The notes under the pieces were generated by a model. The model saw nothing but the letters and a program-made list of their open reading frames with translations, was not told the DNA's origin and did no database searches. From NCBI GenBank assembly GCA_034231615.1, contig CM067306.1, positions 61,897,475-61,961,474 on the forward strand: a stretch of 64,000 nucleotides of DNA, written 5' to 3'. Source of the DNA: Meghimatium bilineatum (Eukaryota; Mollusca; Gastropoda; Stylommatophora; Philomycidae). A program made the position numbers and the translations under genes. Positions 33,115 to 44,579 of the stretch are shown one piece after another (position 1 is the first letter of the stretch; each line of letters begins with the position of its first letter).

Positions 33115-33440
33115 TGTTATTTAGTTTTTTGTCCATATTCTTATATGGCTGTGAAACAAGGACTCTAACTGTGCTTAGAGAGAAGAATACAAGTGTTTAA
33201 AAACAAATGTTATAGTCTTGTGTTGGGTATCTGTTACCGATAACATAAGACCGAACAATGTGTTTATGCATGGAAGAATTAATGTATTAGCGGCTCAACA
33301 AGAATTACAGTTGGCGGTTGTGAAACAATATAAACTCAGGTAGTATTGAAGCTTGTCAAGACATTCTTTGATGTCAAAGGTTGTTGTTCAGGATACAGTC
33401 GGAGGAGGAAGAAGAGGTGGAGACCAGAAGTTGGACGTGG
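33115..33440 (+). mobile_element. LINE family 2 fragment
   Basis: FLYGCETRTLTVLREKN followed by KQML and SCVGYL in a decayed frame; 'YGCETWTL' is the post-RT motif of this LINE type. Confidence 0.55.
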
Positions 33441-33524
33441 TTGAACAATATCAAGTAATAGACAGTGTATGAAGTTTTACAAACTCTGAATAGCAGATGA
33501 TAGAGGTGTAATTAACTCACAAAG

Positions 33525-33875
33525 AGGTTAAATTACCTCACAAAAATGTTAACTTAATTCACAAAACAATTATCTTACAAGAAATGATAAATTAATTCAC
33601 AAAGCAATTATCTTAAAAGAAATGATAAATTAATTCACACAGCAATTATCTTAAAAGAAATGATAAATTAATTAACAAAGCAATTATCTTAAAAGAAATG
33701 ATAAATTAATTAACCAAGCAATTATCTTAAAAGAAATGATAAATTAATTCACAAAGCAATTATTTTAAAAGAAATGATAACTTAATTCACAAAGCAATTA
33801 TCTTAAAAGAAAAGATAACTTAATTCACAAAGCAGTTATCTTAAAAGAAATGATAACTTAATTCACAAAGATGTT
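33525..33875. repeat. ~36-bp minisatellite
   Basis: AATTCACAAAGCAATTATCT then TAAAAGAAATGATAAATT, about 9 copies; continues at 34080-34260 beyond a tSINE-1. Confidence 0.9.
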
Positions 33876-33880
33876 AAAAA

Positions 33881-34080
33881 TTGGTAAAATATCCTATTCA
33901 GGACATAGCCACCAACCCAGCATTTGTTGGCTGTAGTGATTTTCTAGGTATTATAAATACATTCAGCAGTTTGCCATTGCTTTCTGAATGGTCCGAATGC
34001 ACAATTGTCTGTCATGGGATTAGAATCCGGTACCTTGGCCAGCACAGATTTGCACTATACCACGCTGCCACAGAGTGATT
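33881..34080 (-). mobile_element. tRNA-derived SINE (tSINE-1)
   Basis: Reverse copy: on the - strand CTCTGTGGCAGCGTGG, GATTCTAATCCC (decayed B box), then AAGCAATGGCAAACTGCTG and TACCTAGAAAATCACTAC. It interrupts a minisatellite in an ITPRID intron. It is older than the 62723 copy. Confidence 0.75.
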
Positions 34081-34317
34081 ATCTTCACAGAAATGTAACT
34101 TAATTCACTATGCAGTTAACTGAACAGAAATGATAACGTAATTAACAATGCAGTTAACTTAACAGAAATATTAACTTAATTAACAATGCAGTTAACAGAC
34201 CAGAAATGATAACTTAATTCACAAAGAGGTGAACTTAGCAATTCTTGTAACTTAATTCATAAAACAGTCAAATTACCCCACAAAAGAAATATTCACAATA
34301 AACACCACATGACTCAC

Positions 34318-35358
34318 CCTGAAGTGCGTTGGCTGATTGAGTAATCTTGCTAACTTGCGAGATTCCAAGACTCCAGTTTGGATCTGACCTTGTATGTCTG
34401 AAAATGACTGCACTGACCACTCGGAGCTAGTCTCAGTTGTTGGTGAGTAGGTGTCAGTGTCGTCTGACAGTCTGCTAAAAGACCGTGCCCTTACTGCGTC
34501 TCTGCTATCGAAATCCTCATCCATAATATCACACGATTTTTGCCGGGAAGTCGAATTAGCGGCTTTTTCGTGGAAATCTATTGGCTTATTGCTAAAATGT
34601 GAACGCAGGCCACTGATGTTACCTGCTATAGGAGGAAATTGAAACTCTGAGGATCTGGAAGAAGCAGTAGTGTCATAGATGATTGCTCCTGTGCTGTTGG
34701 CAGTGATACCATTGCTGTGATATGTTACAGTTTTGTTTGGTGGGACTGATGCATTAATTACTGTCATTTTGTTTGTAGAAGTCGATGTGGTCATGGTGCT
34801 GACATTTGAAGAATGTAGAGGTATAGGGCGCACAGTTACAGAATTTCTTGCAAGGACCATTTCTCTAGATAAAGCGGCATTGCTTCTAGTCTCTAAAATT
34901 CCTTCATCTGAGTGTCTGCGAGGACTCTCATGACTGCTGACTATTTGATATCTATCTGAAGACCCTTGTTTTCTGCTGAAGTCCCCATCCTGACTGAACA
35001 GATCTATTTGTGAAGTAAACATTCTCCGAGGTTTATATATATTCTTTTCGGAGTGGATGACTCTGGGCTTTGAATGCCAGCTACTCAACCAATACTTCTT
35101 CTGATCAAAACTTCCATCGTGGACAAGGTTTGAATGTCTTGAATCACTACCAGACCTGGATCTCAAAACTGATGATCCAGCATGGTAAGACCCCAAGTGA
35201 TGAATAGCACCACTGTGTACCAGACCACCCGTTCGATCATGTTTAGATGTCAAGGTGGGAATGTAACACATTGTGACAAAACGTTGACTATTCTCTGAGG
35301 ATCTCGTATGATTTGATTCATTTCTTGCTTCAACTTGTGTTTCTATAGAAGACTTCAA
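34318..35358 (-). CDS. ITPRID2: ITPRID second large disordered exon
   Basis: The 1,041-base exon (347 codons) has acceptor TTTCTCCTTTCAG and donor TTCAGG|GTGAGT. It runs from LKSSIETQVEARNESNHTRS to SRSSEFQFPPIAGN, with YSPTTETSSEWSVQSFSDIQ near the end and ESRKLARLLNQPTHFR closing it. Mostly low-complexity Ser/Thr/Asn; the last 40 residues look more ordered. Phase 0 to 0. Confidence 0.85.
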
Positions 35359-35384
35359 CTGAAAGGAGAAACATTGAAATGTGA

Positions 35385-35695
35385 TGTCTCGTACAAGTGC
35401 GTGACACATGGAAGGTAATGTATAGAACAGGTAGCAGACACATGGAAGGTGATGTCTAAGACAAGTAGGAGACACATGGATGGTGATGTATAAAACAAGT
35501 AGCAGACACATGGAAGGTGATGTATAAACAAGTAGGAGATACATGGAAGGTGATGTATAGAACAAGTAGGAGACACATGTAATGTGATGTATAGAACACG
35601 TAGGAGACACATGGAAGGTGATGTATAGAACAAGTAGGAGACACATGGAAGGTGATGTATAGAACAAGTAGGAGACATATGGAAAATGATGTATA
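35385..35695. repeat. ~32-bp minisatellite
   Basis: GACACATGGAAGGTGATGTA then TAGAACAAGTAG, about 9 copies, adjacent to the acceptor of exon 34318-35358. Confidence 0.9.
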
Positions 35696-35782
35696 GGAGA
35701 AGCAGGTTTGTGAAGACAAGGGGGACACTCTACCCAGAATACATATGCACAGACAGATTAAAAAATCTGCCACACATCTGAC

Positions 35783-35899
35783 CTTGTCCAGGGATGTCTG
35801 TGTGGCCATCTCTTCTGTATGTGGGACTGACAAGATGGCTGTAGTAGCACTACTAGCTAATGTCCTGCAACTTTCATCACTAGAGCCTAAACTGGCAAG
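35783..35899 (-). CDS. ITPRID2: ITPRID exon
   Basis: Acceptor ATCTTCTCTCGCCAG, donor GACAAG|GTCAGA. It reads LASLGSSDESCRTLASSATT, then AILSVPHTEEMATQTSLDK, phase 0 to 0. It is Ser/Thr-rich and probably disordered. The acceptor lies directly downstream of the 1.3-kb array of GTGAGTACATGG units. Confidence 0.8.
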
Positions 35900-35944
35900 C
35901 TGGCGAGAGAAGATCTTGTGGTTAGAACAACTCTCTGCTCGCAA

Positions 35945-37290
35945 TTACAACCATCTACACACATCTACAACCATCTACTCACATCTACAACCATCTACTC
36001 ACATCTACAACCATGTACTCACCCCTAAAACCATGTACTCACCTCTAAAACCATGTACTCACATCTACAACCATCTAGTCATATCTACAACCATGTACTC
36101 ACATCTACAACCATGTACTCACATCTACAACCATCTACTCACATCTACAACCATCTACTCACATCTACAACCATCTACAACCATGTACTCACCCCTAAAA
36201 CCATGTACTCACCTCTAAAACTATGTACTCACATCTACAACCATGTACTCACATCTAAAACCATGTACTCACATCTAAAACCATGTACTCACATCTACAA
36301 CCATGTACTCACCTCTAAAACCATGTACTCACATCTACAACCATGTATTCACCTCTAAAACCATGTACTCACATCTACAGCCATGTACTCACATCTACAA
36401 CCATGTACTCACATCTACAACCATGTATTCACCTCTAAAACCATGTACTCACATCTACAACCATGTATTCACCTCTAAAACCATGTACTCACATCTACAA
36501 CCATGTATTCACCTCTAAAACCATGTACTCACATCTACAACCATGTACTCACCTCTAAAACCATATACTCACATCTACAACCATGTACTCACCTCTAAAA
36601 CCATGTACTCACATCTACAACAATGTACTCACATCTACAACCATGTACTCACCCCTAAAACCATGTACTCACCTCTAAAACCATGTACTCACATCTACAA
36701 CCATGTACTCACCCCGAAAACCATGTACTCACCTCTAAAACCATGTACTCACCTCTAAAACATGTACTCACATCTACAACCATGTACTCACCTCTAAAAC
36801 ATGTACTCACATCTACAACCATGTACTCACCTCTAAAACATGTACTCACATCTACAACCATGTACTCACCTCTAAAACATGTACTCACATCTACAATCAT
36901 GTACTCACCTCTAAAACATGTACTCACCTATAAAACCATGTACTCACCTCTAAAACATGTACTCACATCTACAACCATGTACTCACCTCTAAAACATGTA
37001 CTCACATCTGCAACCATGTACTCACATCTAAAACATGTACTCACATCTACAACCATGTACTCACCTCTAAAACATGTACTCACATCTGCAACCATGTACT
37101 CACCTCTAAAACATGTACTCACATCTACAACCATGTACTCACCTCTACAACCATGTACTAACCTCTAAAACCATCTACTCACATCTACAACCATCTACTC
37201 ACCTCTACAACCATGTACTCACCTCTACAACCATGTACTCACCTCTAAAACCATGTACTCACATCTAAAACCATCTATGAGTACCTACAT
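35945..37290. repeat. 20-bp minisatellite of donor-like units, ~65 copies
   Basis: Units CCATGTACTCACCTCTAAAA and CCATGTACTCACATCTACAA alternate. On the gene's strand each contains GTGAGTACATGG, and the 'CCTCT' form gives AGAG|GTGAGT, a consensus 5' splice site. From 36765 the pairs become a 39-bp higher-order unit. Confidence 0.95.
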
Positions 37291-37427
37291 ATATCATTGA
37301 CTATCTGCTCACATATAAAACTATTAACTTACATCTATAATTATCTAATCACATCTACAACCACCTACCTGTCCCCATTAACAACAAACTATTCACACCA
37401 ACAAACACTACTGTGATTTCTGCTCAC

Positions 37428-37516
37428 CTTCAAAGTTTCTGGCTCAGCTAGAGCAGGATCTGCATCACCAAATCCGCTGCTGTCAGACTGCACGCTACCC
37501 ATACGGGACAAATCAT
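37428..37516 (-). CDS. ITPRID2: ITPRID exon with SVQSDSSGFGD hallmark
   Basis: The 89-base exon lies between TTCTGTACAG and TTGAAG|GTGAGC and reads (N)DLSRMGSVQSDSSGFGD, then ADPALAEPETLK. From memory, vertebrate ITPRID1/2 carry the near-identical 'MNSVQSDSSGFAEE' motif, so this short exon is a strong family marker. Phase 1 to 0. Confidence 0.9.
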
Positions 37517-37639
37517 CTGTACAGAATTAATCAAGAAACAATGGTTACTCTGCGACTGTATTAATTGTTACTTAACCTTATATCTTCATTGCAGAGGGGC
37601 TAGTAAGACATACACATTTTTTCACATTTCCCCCAAAAA

Positions 37640-38218
37640 TGAAAGCTTGAAACATCTATCTAATCTAATCTAAATCTTATCTATCTAATCTTATCTATCT
37701 AATCTTATCAATCTAAATCTTATCTAAATCTAAATCTTATCTAAATCTAAATCTTATCTAAATCTATATCTTATCTAAATCAAAATCTTATCTAAATCTT
37801 ATCTAAATCTAAATCTGATCTAAATCTAAATCTTATCTAAATCTTATCTAAATCTAAATCTTATCTAAATCTAAATCTTATCTAAATCTAAATCTTATCT
37901 AAATCTAAATCTTATTTAAATCTAAATCTTATCTAAATCTAAATCTTATCTAAATCTAAATCGTATCTAAATCTTATCTAAATCTAAATCTAAATCTTAT
38001 CCAAATCTAAATCTTATCTAAATCTTATCTAAATATAAATCTTATCTAAATATAAATCTTATCTAAATCTAAATCTTATCTAAATCTTATCTAAATCTAA
38101 ATCTTATCTAAATCTAAATCTTATCTAAATCTTATCTAAATCTAAATCTTATCTAAATCTTATCTAAATCTAAATCTTATCTAAATCTAAATCTTATCTA
38201 AATCTAAATCTTATCTAA
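37640..38218. repeat. TCTAAATCTTATCTAAA minisatellite
   Basis: 6-bp based repeat (AAATCT/TTATCT) in 12-18-bp higher-order units. Confidence 0.9.
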
Positions 38219-38240
38219 GATCCATTTATCTCTATCTATC

Positions 38241-38333
<93 letters not shown>

Positions 38334-38335
38334 AA
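38219..38335. repeat. (TCTA)n microsatellite
   Basis: About 28 tetranucleotide copies abutting the 3' end of a LINE family 2 fragment. Confidence 0.95.
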
Positions 38336-38545
38336 ACCCATAACCCGTCAGGGTTGTAGGGGTACTCCATTGGATGCTTAAGCACACACATTCCTCCAGC
38401 AATTTATATTTTCAACAATGCGGATGAATGAGGAAAAATCTTGTCCTGTTCATTCCTTGATGTTGTCTGTCCATGTTTTTATGTGCCCTCCTCTGCTCCC
38501 CCCCTCCACGATGGTTCCCTCATAAAAATGCATTTTTTAAGAAAA
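38336..38545 (-). mobile_element. LINE family 2, 3' end next to (TCTA)n
   Basis: The + strand TCAGGGTTGTAGGGGTACTC ... TTGTCCTGTTCATTCCTTGA matches 61145-61275. The element's 3' end points left, where it runs directly into a ~115-bp (TCTA)n microsatellite. Confidence 0.65.
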
Positions 38546-38818
38546 GGTTTACAGATTTTCTAACTGACAAAAATAAACATGAACAGTGTGGGATATACCA
38601 CAGAACTTCTACTTCTGTCAGTAGAAGCTGGAATGAATGTATACTGATTATTCCTGTAGCCTTACTTTTATTCAGGTGACTTATTTTTTACAAAGGCAAC
38701 TGAGATGTTGTTCTATAGGAGAATGCTGAAGGTGTCATGGACAGATAGAAATATGAACGAGTATGTACTTTATTTTGTTCGTTACTTGATGTCTACACCA
38801 TCAAACAAGTGTATCTCA

Positions 38819-39010
38819 CATCTTGTCTGATGTGATGAGCTCCACCGTTGTCCGAAGCTCTGCTTTGGTTCCATATATATTTGCCTGCAGGGTTGCCCGT
38901 TTGGGCCAATACATCTCTCTGAATTGTTCATAGTGGAGACAGTTCTGTAGAACATGGGTTTGTCTGTTCATCTGTTTCATAAGTGCACAGTGGTGTAGCA
39001 CACAATCGTA
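38819..39010 (-). mobile_element. Old I-group LINE 3' end
   Basis: - strand CALMKQMNRQTHVLQNCLHY, then EMYWPKRATLQANIYGTKAE, homologous to the knuckle and C-terminus of copy B (HILQEC...TYWPEETTLESKLYGT). Confidence 0.65.
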
Positions 39011-39094
39011 TCATGTGCATGTTGCGTTTCGCATGATACCATAGTTGAGTGGGTACTGAAAGTCAAATGTGAGACGGGGGTGGGGGGTTACTTA

Positions 39095-39275
39095 GTAATA
39101 TTAGAAAGAGAAAATCTTTATTTTGTGGACATGTTATGAGACAGGGAGATCTGGAGAATATAGTTACAACAGGCAAGATAGAAAGCAAGAGAGATTGAGG
39201 ATGACAGTGTGAGAAAATATTAGATAGTCTGACACCATGACAAGGCAAAGAGTCAGCAACAATCCTGATAAAAGA
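39095..39275 (+). mobile_element. LINE family 2 fragment
   Basis: RKRKSLFCGHVMRQGDLENI, then VTTGKIESKR, the 'GHVMR...GKxxGKR' post-RT motif. Confidence 0.55.
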
Positions 39276-39399
39276 TATTGGAAATAGCGAGTTGTGGTTG
39301 GGTTTTCATACACGAGGAACAGCTTGCTGGCTGCGAAGTGCCTCATCAGAGGATAGACCAAAAAAATGGGTGACCCAAGCAAACTATCAGCTCGTCTCA

Positions 39400-39620
39400 T
39401 GTACAACACCAGCTCATGTACAACACCAGCTCATGTACAACACCAGCTCATGTACAACACCAGCTCATGTACAACACCAGCTCATGTACAACATCAGCTC
39501 ATGTACAACACCAGCTCATGTACAACACCAGCTCATGTACAACACCAGCTCATGTACAACACCAGCTCATGTACAACATCAGCTCATGTACAACATCAGC
39601 TCATGTACAACACCAGCAAT
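39400..39620. repeat. 17-bp minisatellite
   Basis: ACACCAGCTCATGTACA, about 13 copies. All three frames are open because no frame of the unit contains a stop. Confidence 0.95.
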
Positions 39621-39929
39621 CATTACATTTTTCCATCCAATTATGTCTCTTCAGTGTATAAAATACATCTCCTGACATCTCCTACAGTTTTTAAGCGTAT
39701 TTACATTGTTAATACAATCAATGGAGAATCAACAGAGACGAGAGAGGGGTTAATACAAATAAGCAACGCACTTTCTCCATAAAACCTACCCTGGCACGCA
39801 TATGTGATATTTTGTGGACCTCTGCAGTCCATTTGAAATTTTACACTGACATGATACCTGACCATGTGACAACAAAAACCAAACTGTCAAATACTTGATG
39901 TTAGCCATTAAGGAGTTAATGAGACACAG

Positions 39930-40118
39930 ATGGATTTTGTAGCTGTGTGGTAAAGGCCACATGCTCTTGCTGTCACCACGTCAAGTACAAGGTAAGTTTT
40001 TTAATGTGCCCTATAACAGAAAAAAATCCAGTACATACAGGAGATTGAATTTTGGACCTCACGGGTGTGAGACTAACGCTCTAACCTCTCAGCAATGTGC
40101 TACATGACCATCTGTAAA
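39930..40118 (-). mobile_element. tRNA-derived SINE (tSINE-3)
   Basis: The - strand begins GTAGCACATTGCTGAGAGG, then TTAGAGCGTTAGTCTCACACC (tRNA D arm and anticodon arm) and AAATTCAATCTCC (B box). The tRNA-like stem sequences are decayed; followed by unrelated sequence. A single copy in the window. Confidence 0.55.
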
Positions 40119-40229
40119 GGCGCAAAAAGGCTATTCAATGTCTCTTTATATGGTCAAAAAATATAAACTTTCTTGTTATAATGCTGTTGTTTTGATTCTC
40201 GGGAGTTATATTAGTCATAAACTCTCACT

Positions 40230-40440
40230 TCCTATGTGCAATGGGGCGGTCACTTCCTATGTGCAATGGGGAGGTACCTTCCTATGTGCAATGGGGAGGT
40301 AACTTCCTATGTGCAATGGGGAGGTAACTTCCTATGTGCAATGGGGAGGTAACTTCCTATGTGTAATGGGATGGTCATTTCCTATGTGCAATGGGGTGAT
40401 TTCTCCAGAGCTCTAGCCCATATCCAGAAGATCCTACTCT
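40230..40440. repeat. ~28-bp repeat within a dispersed element
   Basis: ACTTCCTATGTGCAATGGGG plus AGGTA, 6-7 copies. A single unit with its flanks (TTCTAAGC...CCCATGAG) occurs at 55690-55765, so this is expansion inside a dispersed repeat. Confidence 0.8.
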
Positions 40441-40646
40441 CATCGGTGAGCAATAATTTGAGACAAAGTCTTCTACCTCGAGAGCGTAAATTCTAGGGTT
40501 TTGTTACTTTCCTGCCTTTCTGCAACATGCAAAGTTGGTTTCATGCACTTCAGTTCCCCTGTCAGGACTATTTTCCTGTAAGAAGTGCCCATAGCCACCC
40601 AGCTCCTGATCATGGTAACTGGAATAGGTAAGGCAATCATTTATGA

Positions 40647-40822
40647 CAGGGCTATTCAATTATATTTACTCTGGGGCCAAAATGTAGAAAATGGGGATCA
40701 TCACGGGCCAGAGGTCCGAATATAATTATATATATTTAGTTGTTTTATAACTATTTCACTGTTTTAGCAATGATTCGCGGGCCACTTACTAGGCCTCCGC
40801 GGGCCAGGTTTGAATATCCCTG
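40647..40822. mobile_element. hAT MITE (176 bp)
   Basis: Ends CAGGGCTATTCAAT and GTTTGAATATCCCTG are inverted repeats. The flanks ATTTATGA (40639-40646) and ATCTATGA (40823-40830) are an 8-bp duplication with one mismatch. The interior carries GGGCCA/CGGGCC motifs typical of some hAT MITEs. Confidence 0.8.
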
Positions 40823-41334
40823 ATCTATGAGATCCCAGCTATTCATGAGGGGGAAAGGGGCTCTGAAATTGTGCAAGGCTAACACATTTGCCAGATTCTA
40901 GGCTTTCCCAGGAAATTGTCACATTCTGCACAAAGTTGCTTCTCACTACACTCCTGTGCCACCATGTCCACACTATTTGCACCATGTGCATGTTGGCAGC
41001 TAGGACCATGGTCAGGGCTGAAGCTCATCTGGTACCTCTAGTACGACCTGCAATGCTGGGTTCTCTGAATGTATCACCAAAAAAGGGAAATGTATTTGTA
41101 CAGATGAAATGATGTGGGGTTTCCACAAGAGGAAAATCTCACTATATTTGCTTGTCATTTAGTGAGAGTTTACCGTTCAGTACAAGGATTACTGTCACAC
41201 AATGTTTAGTCAGATAGGTCAATACTGAGACCTTCAGACCTTCCTCATACAGAATATTGTTAGGAATCAGCCCTCTTCCAAGTAAGTCTTTTTTGTGACT
41301 AAATCACTGAAGACCTACCGCACTTTGTGAGTGA

Positions 41335-41690
41335 ATTAAAAAAAAATTAGGAACACTGCTGAGTGAATAAAAAAATAATGACAACTGTGTGAATGAATAA
41401 AAAAAAAAGGACCACTGTGTGAGTGAAAACCAAAAAAAATAAGGACCCACTGTGTAAATGAATAAAAAAACAAATAAAGACCCACTGTGTAAATGATTAA
41501 AATAAACAAAGTACCCACTGTGCTAGTGAATAAATCAAATAAGGACCAACTGTATGAATGATTAAAAAAAAAAATAAGAACCCACGGTGTGAGTGTATTA
41601 ATATAAAAAACCTACTTTGTGAATGAACCAAAAATAAGGACCTACTTTGTGAATGAACCAAAAATAAGGACCTACTTTGTGAATGTTGCA
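41335..41690. repeat. ~33-bp minisatellite derived from an ITPRID splice donor
   Basis: On the - strand CATTCACAAAGTAGGTCC then TTATTTTTGGTT repeats, identical to the end and donor of exon 41676-42933 in the first units, then decaying leftward in position. Confidence 0.9.
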
Positions 41691-42933
41691 ATCGTTTCAC
41701 CAACTCCAGGTGGTTTAATGTTGATGGATGCTTTGATATTTGCATTTTTGGTGTTTGTTCTATAGATGAATAATCCTTTTGTTTGCTATCCGGTGTGGAT
41801 CTGTCAACTCCTGACCTCGTTATCCGGATCTGAAGCAGAGATCTATTGCCGGTCATCAATGTGGCAACATTAACATTTTGACTTGCTTCCACAGCAGCAG
41901 CAACACTGAAGTCTGTGTCCGTTGTCTGGCAACTATTTGAAACCATGCGTCTGGCAGCATACGAACTTTGATATGAATCATATGGACTGTTAGTTCTTGA
42001 GATATAGTCCCAATCTGTCATGCCATTGTCGGACTCTGTAACAAATCTGGACTCAGATTCTTCCGCTGCCAGCGTCAAGCTGTTGCTACCCACAGCTGTA
42101 GCGCTGCTGCTGGACCCAGAGTCAGAAGATGCTGTTTGTGCCTTCTCTACTGTTAGTCTTGAAGATGGGACCGCTTGGACTGGCTGGTTGACATCCTGTA
42201 TCCAGTACTTACTGTCTTTATTGTCCGAGCTGGAGATGATGACGTGAACATCGCTAAAGATTTCAGTATGCCCTCTTTTATTAACCGGGCCAGAGGAATG
42301 TTGGTTCAGGGTATCTTCATCGCTCCTCTTGTTATCTACATCATCGTGCAGGTTAATACTGGTGGAATGTTGATATATAGTCGGAGCCTTCTCGACCGTA
42401 GTTTGCCTGGAGCTCGCTGGAGACACAAAGTAATTAGTGTTTGACATATGAGTGCTAAGTAGATCAAGGCCATGGTCAGCGTCTGCATTCTCATCATTGT
42501 CTGCCATGTCACTGGACAGCCGCTGCTTCCTGGATGGTAAAAATAGGTCATCCGATGAAGAATGTTCTTGCTGGTTTCTAGCATGGTATTCTCTTCGAAT
42601 CTTCTCGAATTCTCGCTCCGTCTCCAAGTTTGGCGTGTCCAGGCTGTCAGTGGATGATTCAGTAGTTGTACTGAAATAAGTTCCACGGCCTAATGAGTCA
42701 TCCTGGCCAATAAAGTCATCATGACTTTTAGAGTCATCCAAGGATTTAGTGACCCACTTCCCACCTCCTGAATAAGCCTCATTTTCCTCTGAATCACAAA
42801 TGCTCCAGTTACGATGTGGTCTAGTTTTCTTATATATTTTTCTTTTTGATGCAGCATCCTTTGAGTCTGCCTCCTCCTTGACAGCATGAAGATTTTCATC
42901 TTCTGACTGAAGAAAGGAACCCTTAGGCCAACC
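41676..42933 (-). CDS. ITPRID2: ITPRID large disordered exon
   Basis: The 1,258-base exon has acceptor ATATCTTTTCTAG and donor CACAAA|GTAGGT. It reads GWPKGSFLQSEDENLHAVKE and continues through SDDLFLPSRKQRLSSDMAD and SYAARRMVSNSCQTTDTDF to NHLELVKRLQHSQ. It is rich in Ser, Thr, Asp and Gln with no predicted fold, as in the middle of ITPRID2. Phase 0 to 1. The frame runs on past the donor through repeats that copy the exon end, so 41497-41675 is intronic read-through. Confidence 0.85.
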
Positions 42934-42944
42934 CTAGAAAAGAT

Positions 42945-43180
42945 ATGAACAAATTCAGTACAAGCCAATGCATGACCGAAGTCAGTACAATTTAACACAT
43001 GAACAAAGCCAGAACATGTCAACATATGAACAAAGGTAGTAAAAGTCAACACATGAGTAAATTCAGTACATGTCAATTCATGAACAAAGTCAGTACAAGT
43101 CAACACCAGAACAATGTCAGTACTAGTAAATCCATGAACAAAGTTAGTACAAATCAATCCATGAACAAAATCTATAAATT
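42945..43180. repeat. ~24-bp repeat at an acceptor
   Basis: GAACAAAGTCAGTACAAGTC then AACACAT, about 9 units, ending 12 bases before the acceptor of exon 41676-42933. Confidence 0.85.
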
Positions 43181-43189
43181 TATTGAATC

Positions 43190-43785
43190 TTACACTGATA
43201 ACATAATTGATTTATTGAATGTTACACTAATAAGATGATTGATTTATTGAATCTTACACTGACAACATGATAGATTTGTTGAATGTTACACTTACAACAT
43301 GATAGATTTGTTGAATGTTACATTAACAACATGATAGATTTGTTGAAGGTTACATTAACAACATAATAGATTTGTTGAATGTTACACTAACAACATAATA
43401 GATTTGTTGAATGTTACACTGACAACTTGATAGATTTGTTGAATGTTACATTAACAACATGATAGATTTGTTAAATGTTACATTAACAACATAATAGATT
43501 TGTTGAATGTTACACTGACAACTTGATAGATTTGTTGAATGTTACACTGACAACTTGATAGATTTGTTGAATGTTACACTGACAACTGGATAGATTTGTT
43601 GAATGTTACACTGGCAACTTGATAGATTCGTTGAATGTTACACTGACAACTTGATAGATTTGTTGAATGTTACACTGACAACTTGATAGATTTGTTGAAT
43701 GTTACACTGACAACTTGATAGATTTGTTGAATGTTACACTGACAACATGATAGATTTGTTGAATGTTACACTGACAACTTGATAT
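43190..43785. repeat. 31-bp minisatellite
   Basis: GATAGATTTGTTGAATGTTA then CACTGACAACTT, about 19 copies, starting 20 bases inside the intron after exon 43804-43979. Confidence 0.95.
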
Positions 43786-43803
43786 TTAAGTAAATATTCT
43801 TAC

Positions 43804-43979
43804 TTGTTTCTCATAGAATCCTCTGCTAGCAAGATATTTCTGATTGGCTGGGTGAAGAATACTGACTGGGTGATTGGTCAGTGACTGTGCTCCACTAGAG
43901 TTTGAGGTGGGACTCATATAACCCTTAGATGGAGTTCTCATTCGAAGAAGTGAGAGGGTTCGGGCCAGTGTCCAGATGC
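43804..43979 (-). CDS. ITPRID2: ITPRID exon
   Basis: The acceptor ends CAAAATATTTAG and the donor is AAACAA|GTAAGA. It begins with two bases finishing a Gly codon from exon 52632-52933, then reads IWTLARTLSLLRMRTPSKGY and continues to HPANQKYLASRGFYEKQ. It ends in phase 0. The basic Ser/Thr-rich content is compatible with the disordered part of ITPRID proteins. A 31-bp minisatellite begins about 20 bases into the next intron. Confidence 0.75.
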
Positions 43980-44094
43980 CTAAATATTTTGACAAAATGA
44001 GTGTCAGTATCAGAAATTGGGTTTCAGTTTTGCAATCTTATCCAAAAAAATATTAAAATTTTTTTTTTTGCCTGCTTCTATATTTATGTTGTCA

Positions 44095-44235
44095 GATCAG
44101 TCATTTGTCTCATTACATGAGATTTGATTAGTGACATTTGTCTCATTGTATGAGATTAGATTAGTGACATTTGTCTCATTGTATGAGATTAGATTAGTGA
44201 CATTTGTCTCATTGTATGAGATTAGATTATAGACA
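44095..44235. repeat. ~38-bp repeat, 4 copies
   Basis: CATTTGTCTCATTGTATGAG then ATTAGATTAGTGA. Confidence 0.85.
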
Positions 44236-44432
44236 CTTGTCTTTCCCTGATAATTGTTATACTATAGTTGACATTTACCAATAGTTTTTACTATGTAGAT
44301 GATATAAAGACAATATATATATATATATATATGTAAAAATAATATATATTATTATATATTATATATATATATAAACCTAGTGTCTATACAAAGTCACTGT
44401 GTACTCATATACATTGTATGACTTGTATCACC

Positions 44433-44552
44433 AAAGATGGATGTATCAGGCCATTGGTCCAAATAATACGGAAACAATACATTTTCATTTTCTGGATTAC
44501 ATACTGCTGGAAATCTAGTAGGAACATTGTCCTGCTATAAGAGAGATATAGT
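44433..44552 (+). mobile_element. LINE-tailed SINE fragment
   Basis: AAGATGGATGTATCAGGCC to CTATAAGAGAGATATAGTG matches the first ~120 bases of the short form. A similar fragment lies at 28658-28770, and weaker ones at 11590-11700, 14740-14880, 15375-15430, 29030-29235 and 57745-57850. Confidence 0.55.
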
Positions 44553-44579
44553 GTCCACTGCTATACTGTGACTTATATA

